DNA of 64,000 nt from Phenylobacterium sp. (GCA_004799545.1 SSMU01000014.1:1-64000); one strand, 5' to 3'. Numbered from the stretch's first letter, positions 42,379-49,655 are shown. Translations and numbers: made by a program. The notes: a model not told the origin generated them from the sequence alone.

Positions 42379-43527
42379 ATGGCGCTCGACGCCGAGACCC
42401 GCGACCAGCTGATCGACACCGTCCGCCGGTTCGTCGCCGAGCGGCTGCGTCCGCTGGAGGCCCAGGTGTCCGCCGAGGACGCCATGCCGCCCGAGGTGGT
42501 GGAGGAGATGAAGGGCCTGGGCCTGTTCGGCCTGTCGATCCCGGCGGAGTACGGCGGCCTCGACCTCTCCATGGAGGAGGAATGCCTGATCGCCGTCGAG
42601 CTCGGCCGCACCAGCCCGGCCTTCCGCTCCACCTTCGGCACCAATGTCGGCATCGGCTCCCAGGGCCTGGTGATGTTCGGCACCGACGAACAGAAGCAGA
42701 AGTACCTGCCGGGCATAGCCTCGGGCGAGATCATCACCTCCTTCGCGCTCACAGAGCCGGAGGCGGGTTCCGACAGCGCCAACGTGCAGACCCGCGCGAT
42801 CCGCGACGGCGACGCCTATGTGCTGAACGGGACCAAGCGCTACATCACCAACGCCAACAAGGCCGACCTCTTCACGGTGATGGCCCGGAGCGATCCGGCG
42901 AAGCCGGGGGCCGGCGGGGTCTCCGCCTTCCTGGTGGAGCGCAACCTGCCGGGGCTCAGCGTCGGCAAGCCTGAGAAGAAGATGGGGCAGCAGGGCGCCC
43001 ACATCTGCGACGTGGTGTTCGACAACGTCCGGGTGCCCGTGGAGAACCGGCTCGGCCGCGAGGGTGAGGGCTTCAAGGTCGCCATGCAGGTGCTGGACCG
43101 TGGGCGGCTGCACATCTCGGCGGTTTGCGTCGGCGTCGCCGAGCGGCTGATCGCCGATTGCGTGGCCTACATGGGCGAGCGCAAGCAGTTCGGCCAGGCG
43201 CTCTCCAACTTCCAGCTGCTGCAGGGGATGATCGCTGACTCCAAGACCGAATCCATGGCCGCCAAGGCGCTGACCATGGAGACCGCCAGGAAGCGCGACG
43301 CCGGCCAGAGCGTCACCCTGGAAGCCGCCGCGGCCAAGTACTTCGCCTCCGAGATGGTGGGCCGGGTGGCCGACCGGGCGGTGCAGATTTTCGGTGGCGC
43401 CGGCTACGTGGCCGACCACGGCATCGAGCGCTTCTACCGCGACGTCCGCATCTTCCGGATTTACGAGGGCACCAGCCAGATCCAGCAGGTGGTCATCGCG
43501 CGCGAGACCCTGAAGCGGGGCGGCTAG
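42379..43527 (+). CDS. Acyl-CoA dehydrogenase
   Basis: A 382-residue flavoenzyme. FAD and substrate motifs: FALTEPEAGSDSANVQTRA, YVLNGTKRYITNANKADLFTVMAR, and the C-terminal VQIFGGAGYVADHGIERFYRDVRIFRIYEGTSQIQQVVIARETLK in which the glutamate of YEGTSQ is the catalytic base of the common acyl-CoA dehydrogenase class. It introduces the alpha-beta double bond during fatty-acid or branched-chain acyl-CoA breakdown. It sits in the thiolase operon. Confidence 0.95.
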   Translation: MALDAETRDQLIDTVRRFVAERLRPLEAQVSAEDAMPPEVVEEMKGLGLFGLSIPAEYGGLDLSMEEECLIAVELGRTSPAFRSTFGTNVGIGSQGLVMFGTDEQKQKYLPGIASGEIITSFALTEPEAGSDSANVQTRAIRDGDAYVLNGTKRYITNANKADLFTVMARSDPAKPGAGGVSAFLVERNLPGLSVGKPEKKMGQQGAHICDVVFDNVRVPVENRLGREGEGFKVAMQVLDRGRLHISAVCVGVAERLIADCVAYMGERKQFGQALSNFQLLQGMIADSKTESMAAKALTMETARKRDAGQSVTLEAAAAKYFASEMVGRVADRAVQIFGGAGYVADHGIERFYRDVRIFRIYEGTSQIQQVVIARETLKRGG

Positions 43528-43545
43528 CGATGAGCGAGGCGCCCG

Positions 43546-43797
43546 GTGACTGAAAAGATCGAGGCGGCGATCTTCGAGCTCCTCGCCGGCCAGGCGCCGG
43601 GCAAGTCGATTTCGCCGGAGGAGGTCGCCCGGGCAGTTGATCCGGAGGGCTGGCGGCGCCAGTTGTCACACGTGCGCGGTACAGCCGTGGCCCTGGCCCG
43701 CCAGGGGCGGCTGACCATCACCCGCCACGGGAAACCGGCCGATCCGGAAGAATTCAAGGGCGTCTGGCGGATGCGTCTGCCCGACGACCCAACCTAG
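43546..43797 (+). CDS. DUF3253 small protein
   Basis: An 83-residue protein with the DUF3253 pattern: an N-terminal helix (IEAAIFELLAGQAPGKSISPEEVARAVDPEGWRRQLSHVRGTAVALARQGRLTITRHGKP) that looks like a winged-helix domain, ending EEFKGVWRMRL. Family function is unknown; the winged-helix look suggests nucleic-acid binding, an inference. GTG start with GAGG before it. It follows the acyl-CoA dehydrogenase by 18 bp and precedes a GST by 13 bp on the same strand. Confidence 0.8.
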   Translation: MTEKIEAAIFELLAGQAPGKSISPEEVARAVDPEGWRRQLSHVRGTAVALARQGRLTITRHGKPADPEEFKGVWRMRLPDDPT

Positions 43798-43810
43798 GAA
43801 GGAAGCTGTC

Positions 43811-44473
43811 ATGAAGGTCTTCGGCAACACTATGTCGCCGTTCGTGCGCAAGACCCTGGCGTTCGCCGCCGAGAAGGGGATCGAGGTCGAGCTGGTCCAG
43901 GCCGGGATGGGAAGCGGGCCGCCGGAATTCAAGCAGGCGAGCCCGTTCGGCAAGATGCCGGGTTTCCAGGACGGCGACTTCCTGATCTCCGATTCCACCG
44001 CGATCATCACCTACCTGGAGGCTGTGAAGCCCGATCCGAACCTGATCCCCGCCGAGCCCAAGGCCCGGGCGCGGACCATCTGGTACGAGGAGTTCGGCGA
44101 CACCATCGTGGCTGCCTGCGGCGGGGCCATGTTCTTCAACCGCGTGGTGGCCCCACGCTTCCTGGGCCGGCCCGGCGACGACGCGGCGGCCGACGAGGCG
44201 CAGCAGGTGCAGTTCCCCAAGCTGGTGGACTATCTGGAGACGGTGATCCCGGCCTCCGGCTACCTGGTCGAGGACCGCCTGACCCTGGCCGACATCGCCG
44301 TGGTCAGCCCGTTCGTGAACATGGGCCACGTGGGCTGCGCCATCAATCCGACCAGCCATCCCAAGGCCTTCGGCTATGTCGAAGCGATCCTGGCCCGGCC
44401 GTCCTACGCCGGCATGGTGGCCAAGGAGAGGGCGATCATCGCCGGCATGCAGGCCCAGAAGGAACCGGCCTGA
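43811..44473 (+). CDS. Glutathione S-transferase family protein
   Basis: A 220-residue GST with thioredoxin-like N-terminus (MKVFGNTMSPFVRKTLAFAAEKGIEVE ... PFGKMPGFQDGDFLISDSTAIITYLE) and helical C-terminal domain. The SP/FVRK start carries Ser rather than Cys at the usual catalytic place. It is only distantly like the GST at 38024. Last gene of the thiolase-dehydrogenase run; an inverted repeat follows directly and could end transcription. Confidence 0.9.
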   Translation: MKVFGNTMSPFVRKTLAFAAEKGIEVELVQAGMGSGPPEFKQASPFGKMPGFQDGDFLISDSTAIITYLEAVKPDPNLIPAEPKARARTIWYEEFGDTIVAACGGAMFFNRVVAPRFLGRPGDDAAADEAQQVQFPKLVDYLETVIPASGYLVEDRLTLADIAVVSPFVNMGHVGCAINPTSHPKAFGYVEAILARPSYAGMVAKERAIIAGMQAQKEPA

Positions 44474-44505
44474 TCCAGTCTTCGCGGCTGCAGGCCTGGC
44501 TCCTC

Positions 44506-44621
44506 CTCTCCCCCTTGCGGGGAGAGGGTAGGGTGTGGGGGTGTCAGCGCCGCATTTGTCGTCTGACCTGAGGCGCTCAGCTTGCACCCCCACCCCCGAC
44601 CCCTCCCCGCAAGGGGGAGGG
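44506..44621. repeat. REP-like long inverted repeat
   Basis: Two arms of 38 and 37 bp (44506-44543 and 44585-44621) are imperfect reverse complements, each built on the core CTCCCCCTTGCGGGGAG followed by a G-rich run ending GTGGGGGTG. Forty-one bases separate them. Each core can also fold on itself. Repeats of this CCCCTTGCGGGG type are scattered in many alphaproteobacterial genomes between genes. Here the element lies after the GST and its right arm is inside the start of the next reading frame. Confidence 0.85.
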
Positions 44622-45208
44622 GAGATTTAGAATCGCTGCTGCAGGAGATCGGCGCCTGCCGGGCGTGCGCCGGCGACCTTCCGCACGCGCCGCGGCCGGT
44701 GGTGCGGGTCTCGGCGGAGACCCGGCTGCTGATCTGCGGCCAGGCGCCGGGGCGGCGGGTGCACGAGAGCGGCCTGCCGTTCGACGACCCGTCGGGCGAC
44801 CGGCTGCGCGGCTGGCTGGGCGTCGATCGGGAGACCTTCTACGGCCATCCCGCCATCGGCGTGGCGGCCATGGCCTTCTGCTTTCCGGGGACCAACCCCA
44901 AGGGCGGCGACTATCCGCCCGCGAAGCGATGCGCCGAGCTCTGGCGCCCCCGGCTGCTCACCGAGCTCCCCAAGGTCGAGCTGACCCTGCTGGTCGGGTC
45001 CTACGCCCAGGCCTGGGCGCTGGGGACCCGCGGGCCGATGCGCGAGACGGTGGGAAGTTGGCGCGGCTTCCTGCCGGACGCCCTCGTCCTGCCGCATCCG
45101 TCATGGCGCAATACCGCCTGGCTGCAACGAAACCCCTGGTTCGAGGCAGAAGTTGTCCCTTATCTCCGGGAACGGACGCGCGAGATCCTGACCACGCCCA
45201 TTTCATGA
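44582..45208 (+). CDS. Uracil-DNA glycosylase family protein
   Basis: A 208-residue member of the UDG fold. The active-site region LICGQAPGRRVHESGLPFDDPSGDRLRGWLG, the FCFPGTNPKGGDYPPAKRCAELW loop and LPHPSWRN near the end are those of the UdgX/family-4-like group often annotated as uracil-DNA glycosylase family; the four Fe-S cysteines of family 4 are not all present (only CRAC). The only start in frame is TTG at 44582, so the first 14 residues (MHPHPRPLPARGRG) are encoded by a repeat arm; GAGG stands eight bases before. The stop overlaps the next ATG (ATGA). Confidence 0.83.
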   Translation: MHPHPRPLPARGRGDLESLLQEIGACRACAGDLPHAPRPVVRVSAETRLLICGQAPGRRVHESGLPFDDPSGDRLRGWLGVDRETFYGHPAIGVAAMAFCFPGTNPKGGDYPPAKRCAELWRPRLLTELPKVELTLLVGSYAQAWALGTRGPMRETVGSWRGFLPDALVLPHPSWRNTAWLQRNPWFEAEVVPYLRERTREILTTPIS

Positions 45209-46221
45209 CCCGCCTCCTCGTCCTTGTCCTCGCCCTGATGCTCGCCGGCTGCACGCCGCTCCTCGTGCAGCATCCGATGACGCCCACGGCCAGCTTCTCT
45301 GGTCCGCACCTGGAGGACGACTGGCTGGTCAGCTTCGACGGCGCCCGGCTGGGCCTGAAGCACTGGGATACTTCCGGCGAACCCTGGGCGGTGGTCGTCG
45401 GCGTGCACGGCATGAACGACTATTCCAACGCCTTCCACATGGCCGCGCCCTGGTGGGCGGAGCAGGGGATCGCCACCTACGCCTACGACCAGCGCGGCTT
45501 CGGCCGTTCGCCCGGGCGCGGCGTCTGGGCCGGCGACGAGCTGATGGTCGAGGACCTGCGCACCGTCACCGCCCTGGTGCGCGCCAGGTTCCCGCACAGC
45601 CTGATCGTGGTGGCGGGCGAGAGCATGGGCGGCGCCGTCGCCGCCGAGGCCTTCGCTTCCGACCGGCCGCCCGCCGCCGACCGGCTGGTGCTGCTGTCGC
45701 CGGCGGTCTGGGGCTGGCGCACCCAGGCGATCCCCAACAAGACGCTGCTGTGGTTCGCCGCCAACTTCACCGCCGGCAAGGTTTATGAGCCGCCGCGCTG
45801 GCTGACCTCGAAGATCACCCCCACCGACAACCGCCCCGAGTTGATCGCCATGGGCCACGATCCGCTGATGATCTGGGGCGCGCGATCGGACGCCATCTAC
45901 GGCCTGGTCTCGATGATGGACCGCGCCTCGGCCGACGTCGGCGAGGCGGCCGTGCCGACCCTCTACCTGCACGGGGTCCACGACCAGATCATCCCGAAGA
46001 ACGCCGCCCAGCGCGCCGCCGCCCGGCTGAAGCCCTCCGACCGTTCGGCCAACTACGCCCACGGCTTCCACCTCTTGATGCGCGACAAGCAAGGCCCGCT
46101 GGTGTGGGCCGACGTCGCAGCCTTCATCCGCGACCCCCGGGCCCCCTTGCCTTCCGGCGCGCCGCCGATCCCCGGCTCGCCGGCCAAAGGCCTCGAAACC
46201 CATGCCGCCGCGGGGTTGTGA
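45205..46221 (+). CDS. Lipoprotein alpha/beta hydrolase (monoacylglycerol-lipase-like)
   Basis: A 338-residue alpha/beta hydrolase anchored as a lipoprotein: MTRLLVLVLALMLAGC gives a lipobox LAGC at 13-16. The fold marks are VVVGVHGMNDYSNAFHMAAPWWAEQGIATYAYDQRGFGRSPG, nucleophile elbow GESMGG, the acid in LYLHGVHDQIIP and the histidine in HGFHLLMRD. It resembles lysophospholipase/monoacylglycerol lipases. It is co-transcribed with the UDG-family gene (ATGA overlap). Confidence 0.9.
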   Translation: MTRLLVLVLALMLAGCTPLLVQHPMTPTASFSGPHLEDDWLVSFDGARLGLKHWDTSGEPWAVVVGVHGMNDYSNAFHMAAPWWAEQGIATYAYDQRGFGRSPGRGVWAGDELMVEDLRTVTALVRARFPHSLIVVAGESMGGAVAAEAFASDRPPAADRLVLLSPAVWGWRTQAIPNKTLLWFAANFTAGKVYEPPRWLTSKITPTDNRPELIAMGHDPLMIWGARSDAIYGLVSMMDRASADVGEAAVPTLYLHGVHDQIIPKNAAQRAAARLKPSDRSANYAHGFHLLMRDKQGPLVWADVAAFIRDPRAPLPSGAPPIPGSPAKGLETHAAAGL

Positions 46222-46284
46222 GGCGGGCCGCATCGGCGTAAAGCCGCGCGCAACCGGTTTCCACGCTCAGGCGCTCATCCAGGC

Positions 46285-47361
46285 ATGACCTTGTTCGATT
46301 CCCCGTCCTTTGAAGGACATGAAGGCGTCCACGCGTTCTCGGACGAAAAATCCGGCCTGAAGACCATCATCGCCGTGCACTCCACGGCCCGGGGCCCCGC
46401 GGCCGGCGGCTGCCGGATGTGGCCCTACCCGGACGCCGAGGCCGCGCTGGAGGATGCGCTGCGGCTGTCGCGCGCCATGAGCTTCAAGAACGCCATGGCC
46501 GACCTCGACCTGGGCGGCGGCAAGGCGGTGATCATCGGCGACGCCCGCGCCCAGAAGACCCCAGCGCTGTTCGAGGCCTTCGGCGCCTGCGTCGACCAGC
46601 TCGGCGGCCGCTATTGGACGGCGGAGGACGTGGGCGTCTCGCCGGCCGACCTGACCCATGCCCGCAAGCGCACCCGCTACGTCGCCGGCCTGGAAGGCCA
46701 TCCAGCCGCCTCCGGCGATCCCAGCCCGGTCACCGCCGAGGGCGTGTTCCGCGGCGTGCGGTTGTGCGTGCAACGCGCGCTGGGCCGCGACCTCGATGGC
46801 GTGCGGATCGCCATCCAGGGCGTCGGCCACGTCGGCGGCTACCTGGCCGACAAGCTGCATGCGGCGGGCGCGAAGCTGATCCTCACCGACGTCAACGCCG
46901 AGCAGCTGCATGCCGTGGCCGCGCGGACCGAGTCCAAGGTGGTGGCGCCCGGCGCCATCTTCGATGTGGACTGCGATGTCTTCGCGCCCTGTGCGCTTGG
47001 CGGCGCGATCAACGCCGAGACCCTGCCGCGGATCAAGGCCCGGGTGATCGCCGGCGGCGCCAACAACCAGCTGGCCGACGCCGAGACCGGCCGGGCGCTG
47101 TTCAACCACGGCATGCTCTACGCGCCGGACTATGTGATCAACGGCGGCGGCATCATCAACGTGGCCGGCGAGATCCGCGCCCTGGAAGCCGGCGAGGCCT
47201 TCGACCCCGCCTGGGTCGACGCCAAGCTCGACCGCCTGGCCAAGACCCTGGAAGAGGTCCTCGACCGCGCCCTGGCCGAGCACCGCCCGACCAACGAAGT
47301 CGCCACCGAAATCGCCAAGGCGAGGATCACCATCGCCGCGGAAAAGCGGGCGGCCGCCTAG
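46285..47361 (+). CDS. Leucine/phenylalanine-type amino acid dehydrogenase
   Basis: A 358-residue Glu/Leu/Phe/Val dehydrogenase. The catalytic lysines lie in GPAAGGCRMWPYPDAEAALEDALRLSRAMSFKNAMADLDLGGGKAVI, with the second domain Rossmann motif GVRIAIQGVGHVGGYLADKLHAAGAKLILTDV. Length and motifs match leucine dehydrogenase, which deaminates branched-chain amino acids with NAD. Its presence with thiolase and acyl-CoA dehydrogenase fits branched-chain amino acid breakdown, but it may equally supply precursors for branched fatty acids. Confidence 0.9.
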   Translation: MTLFDSPSFEGHEGVHAFSDEKSGLKTIIAVHSTARGPAAGGCRMWPYPDAEAALEDALRLSRAMSFKNAMADLDLGGGKAVIIGDARAQKTPALFEAFGACVDQLGGRYWTAEDVGVSPADLTHARKRTRYVAGLEGHPAASGDPSPVTAEGVFRGVRLCVQRALGRDLDGVRIAIQGVGHVGGYLADKLHAAGAKLILTDVNAEQLHAVAARTESKVVAPGAIFDVDCDVFAPCALGGAINAETLPRIKARVIAGGANNQLADAETGRALFNHGMLYAPDYVINGGGIINVAGEIRALEAGEAFDPAWVDAKLDRLAKTLEEVLDRALAEHRPTNEVATEIAKARITIAAEKRAAA

Positions 47362-47386
47362 GGATTTTTCCCGAGCTTCACTGCCC

Positions 47387-47400
47387 GTGACGCCTGTCAC
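47387..47400 (+). promoter_or_regulatory. CRP/FNR-like palindrome of miniprotein module 1
   Basis: GTGA-CGCCTG-TCAC followed by A, one mismatch from TGTGA-N6-TCACA. Exactly 77 nt separate it from the ATG at 47478. The same distance separates the site at 48461 from its miniprotein gene. A CRP/FNR-family regulator is the natural candidate; whether it activates or represses is unknown. Confidence 0.55.
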
Positions 47401-47477
47401 ATCCGTCCGGCCAGGAACCCGGCACAAGGTGCTCATCGCGCTGGCCACCAGCGCATCCCAGATGAAGGACCTTAACC

Positions 47478-47585
47478 ATGTTCCGCACCAACTCGACGTT
47501 CAGCAGCCTGTTCACCCTGATCCTGGCCGGCCTGCCGATCGCGGCCCTGCTGGTCTCCGCCGCCTCCTCCACGATGACCGCGTGA
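47478..47585 (+). CDS. 35-residue hydrophobic miniprotein, module 1
   Basis: The product starts MFRTNSTFSSLF and continues into one hydrophobic helix (LILAGLPIAALLVSAA, residues 14-29), ending SSTMTA. AAGGA lies eight bases before the ATG. An ungapped alignment with the 35-residue product at 48552 gives 14 identities (M1, F2, S9, L11, L14, L16, A17, P20, A23, L24, L25, A28, A29, S31), including the in-helix proline. Identical length, position of the helix and upstream site show that it is a real gene family rather than a chance frame. Function unknown; a single-pass membrane peptide is expected. TTAACCAT, the CtrA half-site, overlaps its start codon. Confidence 0.7.
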   Translation: MFRTNSTFSSLFTLILAGLPIAALLVSAASSTMTA

Positions 47586-47619
47586 TCCGGACCGGATCAT
47601 GAGGTTACGGCGAGACACA

Positions 47620-47652
47620 CCTCCCGGATCGCTCGTCAGCTGATCCGGGAGG
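47620..47652. terminator. Hairpin after miniprotein 1
   Basis: An 11-bp perfect stem (CCTCCCGGATC / GATCCGGGAGG) with an 11-nt loop, 35 bases after the miniprotein stop and 8 bases before the end of the convergent GNAT gene. It has no T run, so termination may be weak or bidirectional. Its CCTCCC-GG stem resembles that of the hairpin after miniprotein 2. Confidence 0.55.
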
Positions 47653-47659
47653 CCTCGTC

Positions 47660-48238
47660 CTACGAGCGTCTCTTTCGCGCCAGCCAGTCCTCACGACGCA
47701 GGATCCAGGTCTCGCGCAGATACTCCCCCGACATGAAGGCGTGTGGCAGGCGGTCGATCAGCTCGGCGCCCTGCCTGGCCTTGATCCGGTGGGAGCCCTG
47801 GTTCTCCACGGCGTTGTTCAGATAGAGGAACGGCCACTGGAGGACCTCGAAGGCGTAGCCGGTCACGGCCTCCGCCGCCTCCATCATCAGCCCCCGGGCC
47901 CAATAGGGGCGCGCCAGCCAGAAGCCGCGCATGTCGCGCAGCTCGCCGTCGAAGGGCCACAGGTCGATCCGGCCGATCGCGGCGTCGTCGCCGCCCTTCA
48001 AGGTTAGCACCCAGAAAAACTTCTCGTCGCGCGCCCGCTTCTCCAGGCTCTCGCGCGTGTTGGTCAGCGCGCCATCGTGCGGGTAGGGCCAGGGCAGGCC
48101 GGCATGCAGGTATTTCACCACCTCCAAGTCGGGGAACTGGCGCTGGATGGCCGGCGCATCGCGCAGCTCGAGCGGCCTGAGGACCAGGCGCTCGGTCTCG
48201 AGCACGGGGGTGGGCGGCAGGGGAAGGTCGAAGGTCAT
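47660..48238 (-). CDS. GNAT-family N-acetyltransferase (RimJ/RimL type)
   Basis: A 192-residue acetyltransferase with the RimJ/RimL layout: LETERLVLRPLELRDAPAIQRQFPD at the start, IGRIDLWPFDGELRDMRGFWLARPYWARGLMMEAAEAVTGYAFEVL as acetyl-CoA binding motif region (the usual RGxG/A is replaced by WARGLM), and LNNAVENQGSHRIKARQGAEL as the NxxSxrvxek motif. The acceptor, probably a protein N-terminus or small amine, is unknown. ATG at 48238 chosen; GGAG lies ten bases before. It is flanked by the two miniprotein modules, which are on the other strand. Confidence 0.85.
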   Translation of the reverse strand: MTFDLPLPPTPVLETERLVLRPLELRDAPAIQRQFPDLEVVKYLHAGLPWPYPHDGALTNTRESLEKRARDEKFFWVLTLKGGDDAAIGRIDLWPFDGELRDMRGFWLARPYWARGLMMEAAEAVTGYAFEVLQWPFLYLNNAVENQGSHRIKARQGAELIDRLPHAFMSGEYLRETWILRREDWLARKRRS

Positions 48239-48460
48239 GGCTTTGGTCTCCGTGATGGCCGGAGGCCGGGCGCCTGTGTCCTGGAAGTGGAGGTCAGCCC
48301 GGCCGTGGTCGGCGGGGCTGTCGAGGGAATGGCTAGGTGTCGCGCACGCAGCCGGTCCCACGCCCCGCAAGGGTGGCGCAGTTGGTACCGGACGGCGATT
48401 GGGCGAAACGAGCCATGGCGGGCCTCTAGCACAGCTCCGGCGATCGGGCGAGCGCGGCCG

Positions 48461-48474
48461 GTGACACCGGTCAC
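48461..48474 (+). promoter_or_regulatory. CRP/FNR-like palindrome of miniprotein module 2
   Basis: GTGA-CACCGG-TCAC followed by A. Exactly 77 nt lie between it and the GTG at 48552, the same as in module 1. It could also influence the divergent GNAT gene, whose start is 223 bp away. Confidence 0.55.
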
Positions 48475-48510
48475 AGCCGCGCCGGAGCCGCAGGGCGATA
48501 GGGGAGGGGT

Positions 48511-48529
48511 CGCACCGACGGTCGGTGCG
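48511..48529. repeat. Perfect 19-bp palindrome in the miniprotein 2 leader
   Basis: CGCACCGAC-G-GTCGGTGCG, nine-base arms around a single central base. It is placed 22 nt before the miniprotein start. As DNA it looks like a dimeric repressor operator; as RNA the arms would form a hairpin just upstream of the ribosome-binding site. Module 1 has no counterpart. Confidence 0.6.
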
Positions 48530-48551
48530 GCTTCAAATGAGGAGACCTGTG

Positions 48552-48659
48552 GTGTTCAAATTCAGTGGCGCCTTGAGCGGCCTCTGCAGCCTCGCGCTGG
48601 CGGCGGTCCCACTCGTGGCCCTGCTCTTCACCGCGGCGGTTTCGGCCGCCATCGTGTGA
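48552..48659 (+). CDS. 35-residue hydrophobic miniprotein, module 2
   Basis: The product starts MFKFSGALSGLC and runs into one hydrophobic helix (LALAAVPLVALLFTAA, 14-29), ending VSAAIV. GTG at 48552 gives the same 35-residue length as the paralogue at 47478; an adjacent in-frame GTG at 48549 is the alternative. GAGGAG lies seven bases before 48552. See the first copy for the alignment. Small size and a single helix recall type I toxins and small regulatory membrane peptides, but no antisense RNA could be shown. Confidence 0.68.
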   Translation: MFKFSGALSGLCSLALAAVPLVALLFTAAVSAAIV

Positions 48660-48699
48660 GACCAGGCGATTGATCGTCGTGTCCACACGGCACGGCTAG

Positions 48700-48739
48700 G
48701 CCTCCCCGGTCAGCGATAGGCGACCTGGGAGGCTTTTTT
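48700..48739 (+). terminator. Rho-independent terminator after miniprotein 2
   Basis: A 12-base stem with one mismatch (GCCTCCCCGGTC at 48700-48711, GACCTGGGAGGC at 48722-48733) followed by six T residues. It begins 41 bases after the miniprotein stop and ends the module cleanly. The next gene is convergent. Confidence 0.85.
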
Positions 48740-48775
48740 GTTTCGCTCAATTCAAGTTGAGTGTGGGGGCCGATC

Positions 48776-49348
48776 TTAGTTCAGGTCGGCGAAGCGTCCG
48801 CTGAGCCGGTCCAGCAGGTGCGGCGGTGTCTTCGTGAAATGTGCTGCGAGGGCGTCCGCTGATAGGTCAGCGAAAGGCAATCCCGTTGCTGCGCGCACGC
48901 TTCTGACGGCAGCCCGCATACCGCCCAAGTCTTCATGCTCGACCACCTGTTCGACCAAATCGAAGGCGACGCGATGAGACCCTTGCACACTGTCAGCCCA
49001 CTCGAAATCCGACCCGGTGATGGTGTAGTTCGCCCTCATAAAGTGAATCGAACAGTGCTCAGCTAGACCCTCTTCCAGAACGGTGGCGCGCAAGCTCGGC
49101 AGGCCGTTCGGCGACAGGCAATGAACGAGTTCGTGGCTGAGATGTCTCGCAACCTTCCATTCTTCGTCAGCAGCGGAAGCCGGAAGGCAGATTTGCACGC
49201 GGAATTGAGAGTAGGGCAGCGGGTACGCCGTGAAGGGGTGGCGTTCGGCCGTGAATTGAATGGTCTGAAAATCCAAACGACGATCAAACGGCCCGAACAT
49301 CGAACTTACGAAATCGACGGCGGTGGCTAAGGCCGAGGGTGGCTGCAT
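48776..49348 (-). CDS. Putative zinc metalloprotease-like protein (HELVH)
   Basis: A 190-residue protein without signal peptide. It contains HELVH at 72-76 (in VARHLSHELVHCLSPNG) and, 16 residues on, EEGLAEH (92-98), the arrangement of small gluzincin peptidases in which a downstream glutamate is the third zinc ligand. No family name can be assigned with confidence. The gene lies in a short stretch (48.78-50.32 kb) whose base composition looks less GC-rich than its surroundings and whose other genes are small unknowns, as in recently gained DNA. Confidence 0.7.
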   Translation of the reverse strand: MQPPSALATAVDFVSSMFGPFDRRLDFQTIQFTAERHPFTAYPLPYSQFRVQICLPASAADEEWKVARHLSHELVHCLSPNGLPSLRATVLEEGLAEHCSIHFMRANYTITGSDFEWADSVQGSHRVAFDLVEQVVEHEDLGGMRAAVRSVRAATGLPFADLSADALAAHFTKTPPHLLDRLSGRFADLN

Positions 49349-49378
49349 CGTCTATTTAGCTCGCGGGCAGCGAGCATA

Positions 49379-49576
49379 CTACCGGAGCACGAACCGAATC
49401 GCTCCACGGCGCCGTGGGGCGGGTTGAAGGGTCGCGGCCTTGCAAGTCCGCTCCCGCGTCATCTTCCGCTTCGGGTCGTATTCGAGCACCGTGACGTCAT
49501 CGCCGTTGACGCTCTGGACGGTCATCGGGATTGCGAAGCCCTTCACCGACACCTGATCGCCGGGATTGAAGGTCAT
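49379..49576 (-). CDS. Small YodC/DUF2158-like protein
   Basis: About 65 residues with ATG at 49576 (MTFNPGDQVSVKGFAIPMTVQSV). The pattern F(N/K)xGDxVxxKxxxxxMTVxxV...DDVTVLEYDPKRK is that of YodC-like DUF2158 proteins, small beta-barrels of unknown role. The usual downstream CxWF is replaced by a basic tail (CKAATLQPAPRRRGAIRFVLR). An open frame upstream would add 23 residues, but AGGAA favours 49576. It belongs to the lower-GC patch. Confidence 0.6.
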   Translation of the reverse strand: MTFNPGDQVSVKGFAIPMTVQSVNGDDVTVLEYDPKRKMTRERTCKAATLQPAPRRRGAIRFVLR

Positions 49577-49642
49577 GAGGAAGGGTTCCTGATCCACTGA
49601 ACGGATCAAGAACATTGACATGATTCTCCGAGGCCAAATATC

Positions 49643-49655
49643 CATATGCGATATG
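49643..49655. promoter_or_regulatory. AT-rich palindrome between divergent small genes
   Basis: CATAT-GCG-ATATG, a perfect 13-bp inverted repeat in an otherwise GC-rich genome. It lies between the DUF2158-like gene (start 49576, minus) and the unknown gene at 49692 (plus), a good place for a shared operator. No regulator gene is evident in the patch. Confidence 0.4.

Larger units (their letters stand above)
48239..48548. other. 310-bp intergenic region between the GNAT gene and miniprotein 2
   Basis: No further coding sequence is visible. It holds the GNAT ribosome-binding site, the CRP-like palindrome at 48461-48474 and a 9+1+9 bp perfect palindrome at 48511-48529 in the leader of miniprotein 2. 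The remaining 220 bp hold nothing I recognise. Confidence 0.6.

Noticed and set aside
47660..48739. Treating the two miniproteins as a proven type I toxin-antitoxin pair
   Set aside because: No antisense RNA promoter could be recognised opposite either gene; size and hydrophobicity alone are not enough.
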